A stretch of 64,000 nt of DNA from Cacajao melanocephalus (GCA_963573385.1 CAUYLG010005117.1:45410-109409); one strand, 5' to 3'. Numbered from the stretch's first letter, positions 11,280 through 23,734 are shown. Numbers and translations are program-made. Notes: generated by a model not told the origin, from the letters alone.

Positions 11280-11815
11280 ATTAGTTTGGGTTAGTTTTTC
11301 TATATCTCACACATTTTCTTTTTGTTCTATGAAATATTACTACCCTGTAATTATCTGTCTCTCTGTTCTTTCAGTGTGTTAGCTTATATTTAATAAATTT
11401 TTAAAAATTCTGATATTAGATTCATACATCTTCATATCTACAATTTATTTTTTGTTGTTGATAGTATGATTTTATTATGATTATTATACTGAAATGCCTT
11501 TTGTTATGTCTGATAATACTATATACTCTGAAGGCTAGTTTGTGTGGTATTAATATAATGTCCAGATTTCTAATGATTAATGCTTTTAGGGTAATCTTTT
11601 TCAATGTTTTTGCTTTTATCTTTATTTCATTTTTCAATGCATATCTCCTTTTAATGACACATTGTTCAATTTTACTTTTTAATTCAATTTTTTATTTTAA
11701 ATGAAGTGTTTATCTGTATTTAATATAATTTAAATGATTGAGATTAACTCTACCATATTGCTACATGTTTTCTATTTGTTACTTCAGTTGAATTTTTCCT
11801 TTTTCGCCTTAATGG
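11280..11815 (-). mobile_element. Old LINE-1 ORF2 5' region
   Basis: Resembles the minus-strand reading of the start of L1M ORF2 (endonuclease domain), for example atgtctgataatactatata (11506-11525), with the same block order and no intact frame. Highly diverged. Confidence 0.55.
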
Positions 11816-11879
11816 TTAATTTTAGGTGCTAACTTCATTGGGACATAGGGTTCCCAGATATGTGGTCAAACAATAATAT

Positions 11880-12330
11880 TTGTTTCTGTGAGGATTTTTT
11901 TGTTGAGATTAATCTTTAAATCAGTAGAATCAGTAAAGTAAATTGTCCTTCCTGATGTGATTGAGCCTCAGTCAATCAGGTGAAAGTATGAGGAGAACAA
12001 AAAAGGCTGAAGCTGGCCCCAGTAGGAGAGCTTTCCGCCCGCCTGACTACCTTCTAACGGGGAAATCTGCCTTCAGGGTGGTACTGAAACATTGACTCTG
12101 CCTGCATCTTCAGCCTGCCAGCCTTCAGACTGGAACCAATCCATTGGCTCTCCTGGGTCTCCAACTTGCTGCCTTACCCTGCACACCTTGAGATTTTTTG
12201 CCTCCACAGTCTTGTGAGCCAATTGTTTATAATAAATCCCTCTTAAAGAAAATGAAAGAAAATAAAAAAGAAATAAAGAAATTTTATTGATTCTGTGTCC
12301 GGAGAATGCTAATACATCACCTATTCTAGC
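11880..12330 (+). mobile_element. Old interspersed repeat with poly(A) signal, family not named
   Basis: The block order is that of a very common primate repeat end: gagattaatctttaaatcag near 11905, a GA-rich part, a C/T-rich part near 12120-12200, tgtgagccaattg (12215-12227) and aataaa (12232-12237), then gattctgtgtcc and gctaataca near 12290-12315. I recognise the pattern but cannot safely give a Repbase name. It is GC-richer than its flanks and non-coding. Confidence 0.55.
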
Positions 12331-13389
12331 TTCATTTGGATTATTTGAGAAATATTTTAGAGTTCACGTGTATTTCCTTTATAACAGTTTAGACCAACTG
12401 TACCTATCTATTTATCTATTTATGTGTTTACTCCAGTGATTCCTCTAAGATTCACAACACGTATCTGGTAGATTCTATTTATGTTGCTAAAAGTTTTAGA
12501 TGTTTCCTAATTTCTTCTCCCTCCTTCTCTAGTTTTAAGTAAAACTTTCTAATAATCACATTCTCTTCTTCTTCTATTTGTGGATCTTCTGGAATATTAG
12601 TAAGTCTAGACTTTCCTCCTTTAAGGAGCTGAGCCTTTGTCATTCCAGATACAATCCACATATAGTGTTATTAGACCAGCTGAACAAATATTTCCTTCAT
12701 CTATTAGAAAAATGTATTCTCATATTAATTTCCCAAATTTTAGTGATAAATTTAAAATTATTCTTTCTAAATGTGCTTATCATCACATCAAGAGAGTTTT
12801 AATTTAATTAAAAAAATGAATACAACATACTCTTTACAATACTCTTTGTTTTTCAAATTATGTTGAATATGCCTCAGACAAAGGCTCACCAGAAATTATT
12901 GACAGGGTAATATCATTTTAAGTGACATTTCAAACAAAATTACATGGATTTTTTAACAGTTTACAATGGTATTATCATGTATAAAATTTAAGTAAAACAT
13001 ACAATGTATTTTTACTGTGGCCAAACTGATCATTACATTATAATCTCTATTTAATGTGAGATGTATCTGATGGCTTTTGTTTATGTTTATTAGTAATTGA
13101 GCACAGAAACTTTAACTCTCCATTTCATGCTTTTACATATCAGTTTCCACTAACATCCGCTATGGTTATCATAATATGTTTTACAGTCACATTAAATAAA
13201 AGTGAATGGCATGATCATATAATAGAGAAAGTCATGAACTAAGCAGAAGACGTCTCATTCACTTCTATTTTACCTCGTCTGGGTACAGCTGCTTCACAAG
13301 AGTGGATTATTCCTGTGTCAGCCATATGACCTAATACTGTTTCTCTAGAATTCCTTCTTATAAAACTATCCTGTGAAATGTTGTCAGCA
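12331..13389. other. AT-rich unassigned sequence
   Basis: No gene or named element. Short open frames at 12479-12802 overlap on both strands and have no motif. Confidence 0.5.
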
Positions 13390-13570
13390 TAATCTTCCAG
13401 AGTTTCAGACCTGATCATATCATTCTCCTACTCTATCTAAAATGGTCTTTGACACACTTTCGTCTGCAGAATAGAATTCTACCTTCTGGTTCTGACATTG
13501 AAGAATGTGCACAGTCTTGCCTCAGACTTCTTTGTGTAGCATATACTCCATTAGGACATCCCTGTTTCCC
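13390..13570 (+). mobile_element. L2 LINE fragment
   Basis: gacctgatcatatcattctc (13409-13428), then cagaatagaattcta and aatgtgcacagtcttgcctc follow the order of the L2 3' ORF region. Strongly diverged. Confidence 0.55.
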
Positions 13571-14934
13571 TGTGTTATAGTCAAGGTAAACCATACCTTA
13601 AGTGTATTTCCCTGGATTATTTCCTTTGTTTACATTTTTACTCTGGTTAGAAATGTTCACATTTCTCTGCATGTTGAAAGTTCATCTAACTTCCTTTCTG
13701 ATAAATTATTAGCCCTTCCTAGAATCTTCATTATGAAAAAAGTTGGTTTTAGCAAAAAATTTTTTAAATCGAGAGATCAAACAATGAAAATAACAATTTA
13801 TTATTTCCTCTAACTGAAAAATAACAGCAAAGATTTCATTTTTTAACAATATCTATCTCTGGAAACCCAAACCTTTTTTGCATTTACCCCTTTCCCCCAA
13901 TTTTCATATATATATCATATATATGTGTATATATAATATATATATACATTTCTATATAATATTTAATATGCATATACATTGCTTTTACTTTCAGAAGATC
14001 TCTGTCAATGTGATGGATCTTTGAAGTTGCAGGCTAATGGTCTCAGTAGTGACAGGTTGCTTATTTTCCCAGGAGCCAGAATTGAATCTCATTGTTAAGA
14101 CTTAGGTCATGTGTTGATCTTAAAACAATGACTGTGCCAAAATGATATGTACTATTGATTGATTTGATCCTGGTCATGGAAATAATAAATTGTTATTTGG
14201 ATGAAATAATAAATTGTTCTATTTCATTAATTCCTAGAGCACAAAAGTGGGATAGGATAGAGGAGAATGACTCTTACTATGATTTTATAGACTGGAAGTG
14301 GATTAAAGGTGATTCTTCAGAAGAGAATCAGAATGCTACTAGTAGAAGGGAGAGACACTGCTACTAGACCAAGGCAGAGACAGAGTTCATTACAGATAGA
14401 ATTTTTTATCACTCGGAATAAATGATTCTTTAGTGCTCCCTTGGATTATCACCCAGGTAATACATCGTATCCTACTGTTATTATAATATATAATAAACAT
14501 TTACTTTTTCTTCTAGGAGGAAAGTTCCTTTTGGACTTAAGTCTTTTAAAAATATTCATAGCACTAACTGTAATATTATATTCAGACACTCAGAGCAGAT
14601 TTAGTAATTTTAAAGCATTTTATTAATTTAATGCTTTTCCAATACTTTCATTCATCAAAAATGAAGAATCTTAACTGATAGTTACTACATGAATGTATTT
14701 AGATTTCTGCTGTAAATATGAAGCATAACAGAATGTTGGCCTTCATATATTTTGCACTAAGAAGCCTACGGGATCATTGATTGACCTTCTGCTTTTCCAG
14801 CAAAGGTAGTTGCTCCCAAACTTTAAGGAAGACCAGGCAATGATTGTATGTTGAATGAATGAGGCAATAATTATTAACCTTACTAAGAATAGTTATCATT
14901 TTACACTGTGAAATGATTGCCAACACCAATATAA
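13571..14934. other. AT-rich unassigned sequence with a (TA)-rich stretch
   Basis: A low-complexity TA/CATA region lies at 13906-13976. Nothing else recognisable; open frames at 14155-14626 are short and lack motifs. Confidence 0.5.
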
Positions 14935-15235
14935 TGCACATATCACATCATAACACATAGTTACCCTTGTATTGGTGTGTGTAGTGAGATCTCTTGAAAG
15001 CTACTGTCTCATGAAATTTCAAGTATACAGTACAATATTATTAATGGTAGTCGTTATGCTGTACATTAGATCCCCAGAACTTATTCATCTTAAAACTGAA
15101 AGTTGTGTCCTTTGACCAAAATCTCTCCATTTCCTCTTTCCCCCAACCCTGGGCAAACACCATTCTACTCTCTGATTCTATGAGTTTGATTTCTTTAAAG
15201 GTCACATAGTTGCAAGTTTTAAAGGAAATAGATTA
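14935..15235 (-). mobile_element. LINE-1 3'UTR fragment
   Basis: Good match in order to the L1 3'UTR read on minus: aatttcaagtatacagtac (15015-15033), gctgtacattagatccccag (15058-15077), ctttgaccaaaatctc (15112-15127), accattctactctctgattc (15159-15178). Moderately diverged (L1MA/L1MB-like). Confidence 0.85.
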
Positions 15236-17525
15236 AATATATTTATCTGTGTGATACATGGATCTAACATTTTAATATAAAAGTGTTCGTAGATATTTAA
15301 AATGTATTTTAAATAATCACTCAATTTTGTTTTCAGGAAGATTGAGAAAAATGAGAACTCATGTTATTGATACAGCATTCAACATATTGTTTTGATCTAT
15401 TTAGATGGTCACCTGAACTGAAGGAATTCTCATATCTTCAAAGTATTTAGAATAAAAGCAGAATATTTGTCTTAATATTTACTTAAACAGTATCATAGGT
15501 CTGTGCAATAAGACATGTGAAATGGGCTTGCCTGAAGGTAAATTTCTAAGTAAAATTTGTTTTCAAAATCATAGTAAAAATACATGAATCATTAAAGTTT
15601 GAGAATTACTCAAATCATCTCATATTTAACATTTCTGATTTAATGTGGATTTTATTTTTCAAATTTTCAATTATTAAGTACAAAATATAATAATATGTCA
15701 AAATCTGTTATATTAAAATATAATGAAGTGATTTTGGACCCCAATATTTTTAGTGTTCTTAATGAGCAGAGACTGTAAAACAAAATAAATAAATAAACCA
15801 CTGGACGGAGCTTGATGCAGCTGCAGCTCAACTGGGCTACTTCTATTCTACAGAGTGATATTTAAATCTGGATTGCTCAGATTTTGAGAAACGAATTCAT
15901 GTGGGACTGTATTCAGCCAGAGTTGTAAGTCCAAATAATATTCCCAAGAATAAAAGAGCAGATTTTCTGGAAGGCTAAGTCCTTTCTATCCTAATTATTC
16001 TGTCAAGCCAATAATGGGTGAAAAAAAAACAGCCTTACACTGAAGGTAAGAAAAAATATTCTTCTTGGTTTTGAATTTGAAGGCAATTTAGGCTACACTG
16101 GAAAGCAGAGGGAGATTGAGCCAGGACCATGGTTTTGACTGAGGCATTCATGACCCTGGGATTGAGGGAAGTATCAAGCCTCAGAGATACTTCTAAGAAG
16201 ATTGGTGTCCATGAATAATAATATGGTAAGTTATTCTCCAGGGAATAGTGGCCTTTCATTATTCTCAAATATCCAGTAAAGTCTCATCATTAGTTACTGA
16301 GGCTTCTCTGCTGAACTGTGGGGGATTAAAGAGATAGACCTTTCTCGCATAAGGTTCGAAGATAGAAGATCCTTCTCCCATCTCACCTACCCCAGATGTT
16401 GTTGTGAGCAGCGTCCTCAGAAAAGCCTCTGAAGGATGCAGTAATCTCATGGGGCTCAAGATGGCCGGGTGCCAAGGAGACTAAGTAACGGTGCAGAGGA
16501 GCCCATTGGTGACTTCCTGTGGAAGGCACTATGCGAGCATACCCAAAATGACTGGGAAACTCTCTGAGGAGGGCTATTTCTGGAAAAAAAAAAAAAAAAG
16601 AAAACTTGTATTCGAAGTCAAAAAGTTTAAACCTTATTTTATTATAAATAATAAAGTATAGAAAGTATATGATTTAAGTTTTAACAGCGAGGTTAGTGTA
16701 CATTTTGATTTTGGAGCTTCAGTTTTATCCTGGTATGTCCGGAAATATGCTCTCTAATGTGGTATCCAATAGCATTTTTTAAAAACACTATCTAAAATAT
16801 GAATGCATAATAGAAATTAAACTCTTTCATCTCATTCAGGAGATCAGTGTAAAGCCAATGTATGGTGCTTTACCATTGGAAGGATAAAGGGCGAGCTCCT
16901 CCTGCCAAGCTTAAAGCCTCTTGCTCTGAAAAAGGGAAAGAAACTCTCGATCACCACTGGGCTATTAGAAGTAGTTCTCCATAGGAAACTTTAGAAAGAC
17001 ACCATTCAGCCCAGGCTGCAGGACAGCTTTATGCATTGTTAAAGAAACATGGGTATTAATAGATTAAGGTAGCCTTGAATAAAGGAAGTTTTGGAAAATT
17101 TTAAGAGAGAACAGGGACTATGTTTCTGCTATGTATGGTATTTTCAGAGACTTTTTGCCTATACCATGTGACATTTTATATGTAGACCCTATATTGCTGT
17201 ACTGAAACACTTTATAATATTTGGAATGGAATGTTCTAGCATTTTATGTTGTGAACACCTGCAGGAAACTATTCATGATGAAACATGATAATAAAGTACC
17301 AAGACACTATGAAAACATAATCTGAAAGTTTTAAACTTAAGATAGGTTAATTTTTGCAATTGTTAGAGCTAGTTATATATATTTTTTAAAATAACTATTT
17401 AAAGCCTTTTAACTGAGTAAAATTAAGGAGTATGACATATAGTGAGCATGGAATTATTTTACAAAGTAACAACCACTCTATGAATAATTTTGTTATGATC
17501 TGATTCTGACTTACCTCTTCAGCCT

Positions 17526-17529
<4 letters not shown>
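15236..17529. other. Unassigned sequence with a GC-richer, A-tailed island
   Basis: 15820-16595 is GC-richer than its flanks and ends in an A-run (16580-16595), as a retrotransposed sequence would. On the minus strand two short frames (16265-16459 and 16035-16268) abut with a 4-base overlap, but neither has a motif I know. The rest is AT-rich with no named element. Confidence 0.4.
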
Positions 17530-17560
<31 letters not shown>

Positions 17561-17837
17561 CCAGATGGAGACTTGCTCTGTTGCCAGGCTGGAATGCAAT
17601 GGCGTGTCTCGGCTCACTGCAACCTCTGCCTCCTGGATCCAAGCAATTCTCCTGCTTCAGCCTCCTGAGTAGCGAGATTACAGGAGCACACCACTACGCC
17701 TGGCTAATTTTTGTATTTTTAGTAGAGACAGTGTTTCACATGTTGGTCATGCTGGTCTCAAACACCTGACCTCATGATACGGCTCCCTTGGCCTCCCAAA
17801 GTGCGGAGATTACAGGCACGAGCCACCACACCCAGCC
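17530..17837 (-). mobile_element. Alu element (older AluS/J type)
   Basis: Begins with a 31-base poly(T), contains both monomers and ends cacacccagcc. Several small deletions. The flanks tcagccttgcctttt and ccagtcttgactttt look like a decayed target-site duplication. Confidence 0.95.
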
Positions 17838-17850
17838 TCCAGTCTTGACT

Positions 17851-17984
17851 TTTATCATTCCCTTTTCTGTTGTATATAATACAGCATCTGAATAAACATT
17901 TTTATCATTCCCTTTTCTGTTGTATATAAAACAATTTTATCATTCCCTTTTCTGTTGTATATAATACAGCATCTGAATAAACAT
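17851..17984 (+). repeat. Three tandem copies of a 50-bp unit
   Basis: tttatcattcccttttctgt begins copies at 17851, 17901 and 17936. Copies 1 and 3 carry the full unit, ending with gcatctgaataaacatt; copy 2 lacks the last ~15 bases. The copies are nearly identical, so the amplification is recent relative to the flanking Alu and L1. The unit bridges the Alu flank and the start of the following L1. Confidence 0.92.
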
Positions 17985-18035
17985 TTTGCCAAAGAAGATA
18001 TATGAATGATCAACTGATATATGAAAAGGTATTGC

Positions 18036-18080
18036 CTTTCATTGCCTTGATGACATCCCTAGTCATCAAGGCAATGAAAG
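18036..18080. repeat. Perfect 19-bp stem hairpin inside L1
   Basis: ctttcattgccttgatgac (18036-18054) and gtcatcaaggcaatgaaag (18062-18080) are exact reverse complements with a 7-base loop. The right arm aligns to L1 ORF2 sequence; the left arm replaces the expected L1 bases. Confidence 0.95.
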
Positions 18081-18543
18081 TCAAAACCATAGTGAGATGT
18101 CATCTCACATCTGTTAGAATGACTATTATCAAAAAGTAAAAAAAAAAAAAAAAAAACAGCGATTAAAAACGATGTAGAGAAAAGCAAACCCTTACACATT
18201 TTTGGTGGTAATGTCATTTGGTATAACCATAATTGAAAGCAATGTGGAAGTTGCTCAAAAATGGAAAGAATAACTACTATATGCCCTAGCAATTGAACTT
18301 CTTAGTAAATATTTAAAGAAAATGAAATCAGCGTCATATTTAATGTGACACTGTTCACAATAGCCAAGATATAGAAACCCAAACCCAAATGCCTGTCACT
18401 GCATTGATGGATAAAGAAAATGTGATACACACACAAATGCAAGCACATTCTAAAATATTATTCAGCCTTAAAAAAGAATAAAATCTTATAATTTGCAACA
18501 ACATGAATAAACATGAAGAACATTATGGTAAATGAAATAAGCC

Positions 18544-18571
18544 TGATACAGTAAAACAAAATACTGTATCA
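18544..18571. repeat. Perfect 10-bp stem hairpin inside L1
   Basis: tgatacagta (18544-18553) and tactgtatca (18562-18571) pair exactly around 8 bases. The right arm is L1-like (aaatactgtat). Confidence 0.9.
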
Positions 18572-18968
18572 TTATCATATCACTAATTTTGAAATCAAAA
18601 ATAAGTTGAACTCATGAAGTCAGAGTGGAATAATGCTTACCATGGGCTGGGGGCTGGGGGATTAGAAAAATGAGAATATTTTGGTCAAAGGACACACATT
18701 TCAGTTGTCAGATAAATTCTAGAATTCAAATGGAAGCATAATGACTGTAGTTAAAAATAATATATATTTTTTTGAAATTTGCTAAGACTGTAGATCTTAA
18801 GGATTCTGCTCACAAAAATGTGGGTATAAATATGTGAGTTAATATGTATGAGAACTTGATGGTGATAATAATTTCATAATGTATATGTATATACTAGGTA
18901 TATATTGTATTTCTTGAATTTATACAATTAATTGTATTTGCTAATTATAAGTCTGTAAAGTTGGTAAA

Positions 18969-20239
18969 AAATAGTTATAATCCAGCACTAGGAAACTTCT
19001 TTAAGATTCTTGAATAAATTATATTTCCTTTTCTCTTTTTTTTTTTACCTAAAGGTAAAAGCCTTTTTGAATTGTTTCTTTTATCTTGCTTCAATTGTCT
19101 CCATTTAAAATCATACTTTAAGTCTCCAGATGTTTCTCCAGAAAACCTGTCCTCCCCGCTCAACCCTAGATAAAAATATTCCTTATCTATGTATCTTTAG
19201 TTTCATGTACTACCTCTACCATCACATTAATTACGAGTTTTATCACACATTCTACACATAATTATGTATTGCTTGTTTGACATCTAGTTGATCGAAAAAT
19301 ACAAAGACTATTCTCACTGAGATTACTTTTTGTGAGCAAAAATAGGTATTAAGTAAACAAATAAACAAATGAGAGCATGTTGAAGGCATCAATTATGGTT
19401 ATTACAGAAGGGAATTTCTGTGCTTCTTCTGAAAGCATTAATTACAGTTAGTAGCTGTTACTTTTGTGTGGGTGGAGGATATAACATGAGAACCATAGCA
19501 CTTAGTACAATTTAGTTTGGGTGGTCAAGGGAAAACATCTCCAAAGAGCTCAAAATTTAATGAGGAGAAAGACCTAACCATGAGAGAATATGAAAGAAGC
19601 CATTTTTCTAATTCCAAGAATAGCAAGTGGTAACAGGTAAAGATCCTAAGTTGAAACAAGCTTGGTATAGATATAGAAATGAGTAAAACGAAAATTTGCA
19701 TGGTTTAATTAGCAAAGACAACAGTGGCAGCAGATGAGGGTTCAGAAAATGTAATGCTTTCTAGATGATGGTCAGAAGCTTTACTTTTATTATAATTATA
19801 ATAAAATATTATCTGAAAAATTTTAATAGAGAAGTTGTGAGAGAGACAACCCATTGTCTTTTAGTATTCTCTCTTTCACACACAACATAGACTCACACAA
19901 ACACAATAAACACACTTTCTTTCACTTGGTAGCAGAACCCCTGTAGATTACTTGAACGTTTGGTTATTGAGATTTCCCAAACTGCCTTATAGGTAGCTTT
20001 GGAGATAGAAATTTGTCCCAGTGGCTTATAAGTAAAAGTTATGTGTGTAATTTCCAGATCATCTTAAAGTGTATTAATAATTATAATTCAGTTTATAATA
20101 ATATTATTAGATAATTATTGGATATAATTATTAGATTAATGATAATTACAGATTATTATAAATAAATAGTAATAACTATAATGCAGAGTTAAAATTCTGA
20201 ATATTTTTCTCCTTAGTCAAATCTTGACATCCTTATTCA
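18969..20239. other. AT-rich unassigned sequence
   Basis: No gene or named element. A CA-rich stretch is at 19874-19915 and an AT-only stretch at 20074-20190. Confidence 0.5.
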
Positions 20240-20384
20240 AAATCAGTTAATCATAGATATGTGGGTTTATCTTAGATTCTTATTTCTATCCTATGGATTT
20301 ACATGTCTATCCATGTGCTGGTACCACAGTATCTAGATTACTATTGCTTCATAGTAAGTTTTGGAATTAGGAAGATGAGTCCTT

Positions 20385-20437
<53 letters not shown>

Positions 20438-20525
20438 TTCTTTCCAAGGTTGTTTTGGCTATTCTGGGTCACTTGCAATTCCACAAAATTTCTGAATCAA
20501 CCTGTCAATTTCTACAAGTAAATCA
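20240..20525 (-). mobile_element. LINE-1 ORF2 fragment interrupted by (TG)n
   Basis: Reads as minus-strand L1 ORF2: gtgggtttatcttagattct (20261-20280), then gtgctggtaccacagtatct and ttcatagtaagttttggaat, and after the microsatellite gttgttttggctattctggg. Sequence present on both sides shows the TG tract sits inside the L1. Confidence 0.85.
20389..20433 (+). repeat. (TG)22 microsatellite
   Basis: Uninterrupted TG dinucleotides over 45 bases, ending tgtatg. It lies in the T-rich part of an L1 ORF2 fragment. Long pure tracts such as this are usually polymorphic. Confidence 0.97.
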
Positions 20526-22859
20526 CCATGATTGACCAAACTGCTAAAGGTAAACAGATTTTTAGGATTTAATGGAACAAGCTCAACTTAGAGATTTCTG
20601 GGTGACCTGGAGCTACCTTATTATTTTTTATTAAGATAACTGGAGACTTTAACATATGAAAAAAAGAATCATAATGAGTTAGTTACACTCTTTTCACAGT
20701 TCAAAATGAATTGTGTTAATTAGGCATTTCATAGTCTTACTAGTAAAAACTGTATTATAAGAGTCAAGAAAACCCATTGCTAGAAAAACACAAAAATTAT
20801 ATCATTCAAAGTTCTTAGCTTGAAAAATCAGACAAAACTTTTCAATTTCGCAATAGCATGCCTATTATCTGATAAGATAAACTCTTGACACTTACCCATT
20901 TTTAAAAAAAGGTTTTCCAATGTTTACTGCTGTTGCTCAGAAAGCTTAATTGTTACTAAAAATGGATAGAAAAAATAAAAACCTTCTGTCTTAAAATGAA
21001 TTTAGCCATAGCTGACTTTTCTCTTACTGCATCTGGAGAACAGTTCCTTGCTGATATTCTTGGTTGTTACTGTTCATCGCATTTTGGATGCTGGCAGAAT
21101 AGAAGTCTTCCTTTCACACATCTTAGATGCCACTTATGCTTCATTTCCCTCACTATTGGTTTCAAGTCTTTCACACCAAAACAAATGGCTTATCTTTCTC
21201 TGTTTCTTCCTGCACAATATTGTAAGATTTTCTCACTTCTTGGCTGGCTGTAATATCCTCTGTTTTTGCCAGAGGCTCCTCAGTTTCCCTGTGTGTGTAG
21301 AAACTGCTAAGGACCTAATTGACTTATTTCTGTTGTTGCCAAAGAAGCCGCTACTGTTGCTGAAAATATGTCCCTTTTGTCACTTACTCTACCATTGCCA
21401 AAATTTTAGTATAAGGGACATCTACATTCATTCACTACTGGACACTTGTATTCCAGGCAGGAAGTAGTAGCCATTTTTGGAGGAACGCCAGACTTCTCCA
21501 TGCTAAGGAGATTTGAAGCCCCCAGTATTGCTCCTGTTGATACAGAGTAATATTTCATCCTAATTATGAAGAACATTAGTATATATTATTCATTTTTAAT
21601 ACATAAAATCATGGAAAGTTAGAGTCATGATTGACGGGATGAAGACCAATACTTCATCTTTACAGATAAGAAACTAAGGCAATTATTCTCTTGTTCATCT
21701 TGGTAATAAGTTGTTTTCTCTACAGTATATTAACTTTTCTTTGCAAAGTGGGCCTTTAAGAACTTAAGAATATTTAGGAAAGAAGTGGAATATTTGAATA
21801 TTTTGATGGTGAGAATTAAAATGAGTCTGCTTGCGATCGCTAAAGATAATGGAAAAATGAGTAAATGATAGAACAAAAATGGGTAAGTATGAAGGTCTGA
21901 AAAAGAATTATACAAGGGCTTTTTTTTTTTCAATTTGTGAACTTATAATGTGTAGGAAGAAGTATGTTAGATAATTAGTTTATTCACTTAGATTAGAAAT
22001 CACTTAAAATTAAAATTACAATTGACTTATAACTTCAAGGAATGTTTATTGAACAATCCTTGTTCCAAAGGAGTCTAGAATGTAAAAGGAATAAAGCACA
22101 AACACACACATGTGCACATGCACGTGCATGCTTTAAAAAGTAAACAAACACAATCCTTAGCTATTCTGTGATTTAACGTCATTTTGTAAGAGTTAAACAT
22201 TCTGGATAAATATTTGTCTTTATTTTTTTAAATAGTTCAGGTTGTCTAGTGGGAAGACTTCATGAGTTTTTTGCATAGTCAGTCTAAGCCTAAAATTATC
22301 AGAAATCCTTTATATTTGATTTATTTTTCACCTCTCAGTGTATTTTGGAATGAAATAAACTATCTTTTTATTAAAATAGTTTAATCCTATATCATTCAAT
22401 GTGTTATAGTCTGCATTATATTTTTTGAGGTTGACAAAAGATATAAATTGTCAATAAATATGCTCTGTAAGCAATATTCATATACTGAAATAAAATTAAT
22501 TATATAAAAAGTTTAAACAAATGCATGTTAATAGAAAACAAGTAGACATTAATAAATACATAACTGATGGTAAAAAAATACATAAATGAGACTTTCAGAG
22601 ATTGGCAAATGCTTTAATAAAATAAAATGGAATGATATAATGGAAATTGGTTGGGGTGGGTCAAGTGGAGTGGGGCATTTTAAATTTGGTGATTCATGAC
22701 ATATTAGAGTTGGAAATGTAATATGACACCAAAATGTTAGAAAAGACTTAGCAAAGCAAAAATGTGGAAATTAGCACCAAATGCAATAGGAATTTCAAAG
22801 GCTAGGATAGAAAAGCATTAGCTTGTTTGAAAAATCTAGTGTCGTTTAGCACTGAGAGT
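20526..22859. other. Unassigned sequence, including a GC-richer block
   Basis: 20990-21540 is GC-richer and holds two overlapping plus-strand frames (85 codons from 20996 and 139 codons from 21048), the latter the longest frame in non-repeat-annotated sequence. Neither shows a motif I know. About 21640-21720 (acagataagaaactaaggc) resembles a minus-strand MIR. A short CA stretch is at 22099-22130. I cannot name the rest. Confidence 0.4.
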
Positions 22860-23256
22860 TGCTATGGTTTGTATGTTTGTCCTCTCTCAAACTTAAGTTG
22901 AAATTTGTCATTGTGAGAGTAGTAAGACATAAGACTTTTAAGAGGGATTTTGGCCATGAGGGCTCCATTTTCATGAATGAATTAATGACATTATTTTATG
23001 ATTAGGTTCATTATCCAAGATTGTGGAGTTTTATTGAAGGACAAGTTGTCTCCTTTCATCTCTGTCTTGCTTTTTCTCTGCCCTTCTGCCTTGCACCATC
23101 TAATGTGGAACAATACAGCAAGAAAGTCCTCATAAGATTCTTGCCCCTTAATCTTGAACTTCCCTTCCTCCTGACTTGTGAGAGATAAATTTATGTTTCT
23201 TATAAATTACCCACTCTCAGGTATTCAGTTATAGCATGACAAAACACACTAAAACA
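22860..23256 (+). mobile_element. MaLR LTR (MST type)
   Basis: Begins tgctatggtttgtatgtttg and ends ctataaattaccc-like sequence followed by tcaggtattcagttatagca and ctaaaaca, the ends of MST/THE1 LTRs (ERVL-MaLR). Length near 400 bp is right for a complete LTR. Five-base flanks agagt (22855-22859) and agagc (23257-23261) look like its target-site duplication. No internal sequence follows, so it is a solo LTR. Confidence 0.85.
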
Positions 23257-23261
23257 AGAGC

Positions 23262-23734
23262 CATAGGAAGGTGGCTTGAGACGAGGTTGCAGATTTTGTC
23301 ATAACCCACAACATGTAGGAGCTGAAAGGTCATGGTAAATTGTTGGGCCACTAAACGCAATTAAAACCCACAGTAGTGTTTAACTAAAAGATTATTATTG
23401 ACTGACATATGCTTTAAAAAAAATCTGTGGCTGAATTACGGAAAACAAATCTTTGTTTTTTTTTTCATATGGTTGATATAAACTGACAAGCATTTTTTCT
23501 ATGAATGCCTTTTTTTTATTTCCCCTTTAAACTCTCTCTCATTGTGTGTGTATGTGTCTGTGTGTGTCGTTATTTTTGAGTAATCTTTGAGGATGCCACC
23601 ATAGTAGTTAGAAGGTTCTTATGCACCCTCGGGAGGTTTTAAGCTATGACCTTAAATTTCTTCCTATGGCACAGGGTAAGCAACAGAATAACAGAATATA
23701 CTGACTTCTGTTTTTGAAAAAAAACATGAACATT
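23262..23734. other. AT-rich unassigned sequence
   Basis: No gene or named element; a short imperfect TG run is at 23543-23568. Confidence 0.55.

Larger units (their letters stand above)
17985..18968 (+). mobile_element. LINE-1 3' end with fold-back hairpins
   Basis: Starts with gaataaacattttgccaaag (homologous to the L1 ORF2 'acttttccaaagaagac' region), passes agtgagatgtcatctcacat and cacaatagccaagatat and enters a 3'UTR ending near 18968. Old, frame broken. Two hairpins not present in the L1 consensus lie in it (18036-18080 and 18544-18571). A (A)18 run is at about 18139-18156. Confidence 0.85.

Noticed and set aside
17851..17984. Three 50-bp copies considered as a regulatory iteron array
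   Set aside because: Located between an Alu and an L1 in a mammalian genome and partly made of L1 sequence; simple local duplication is enough.
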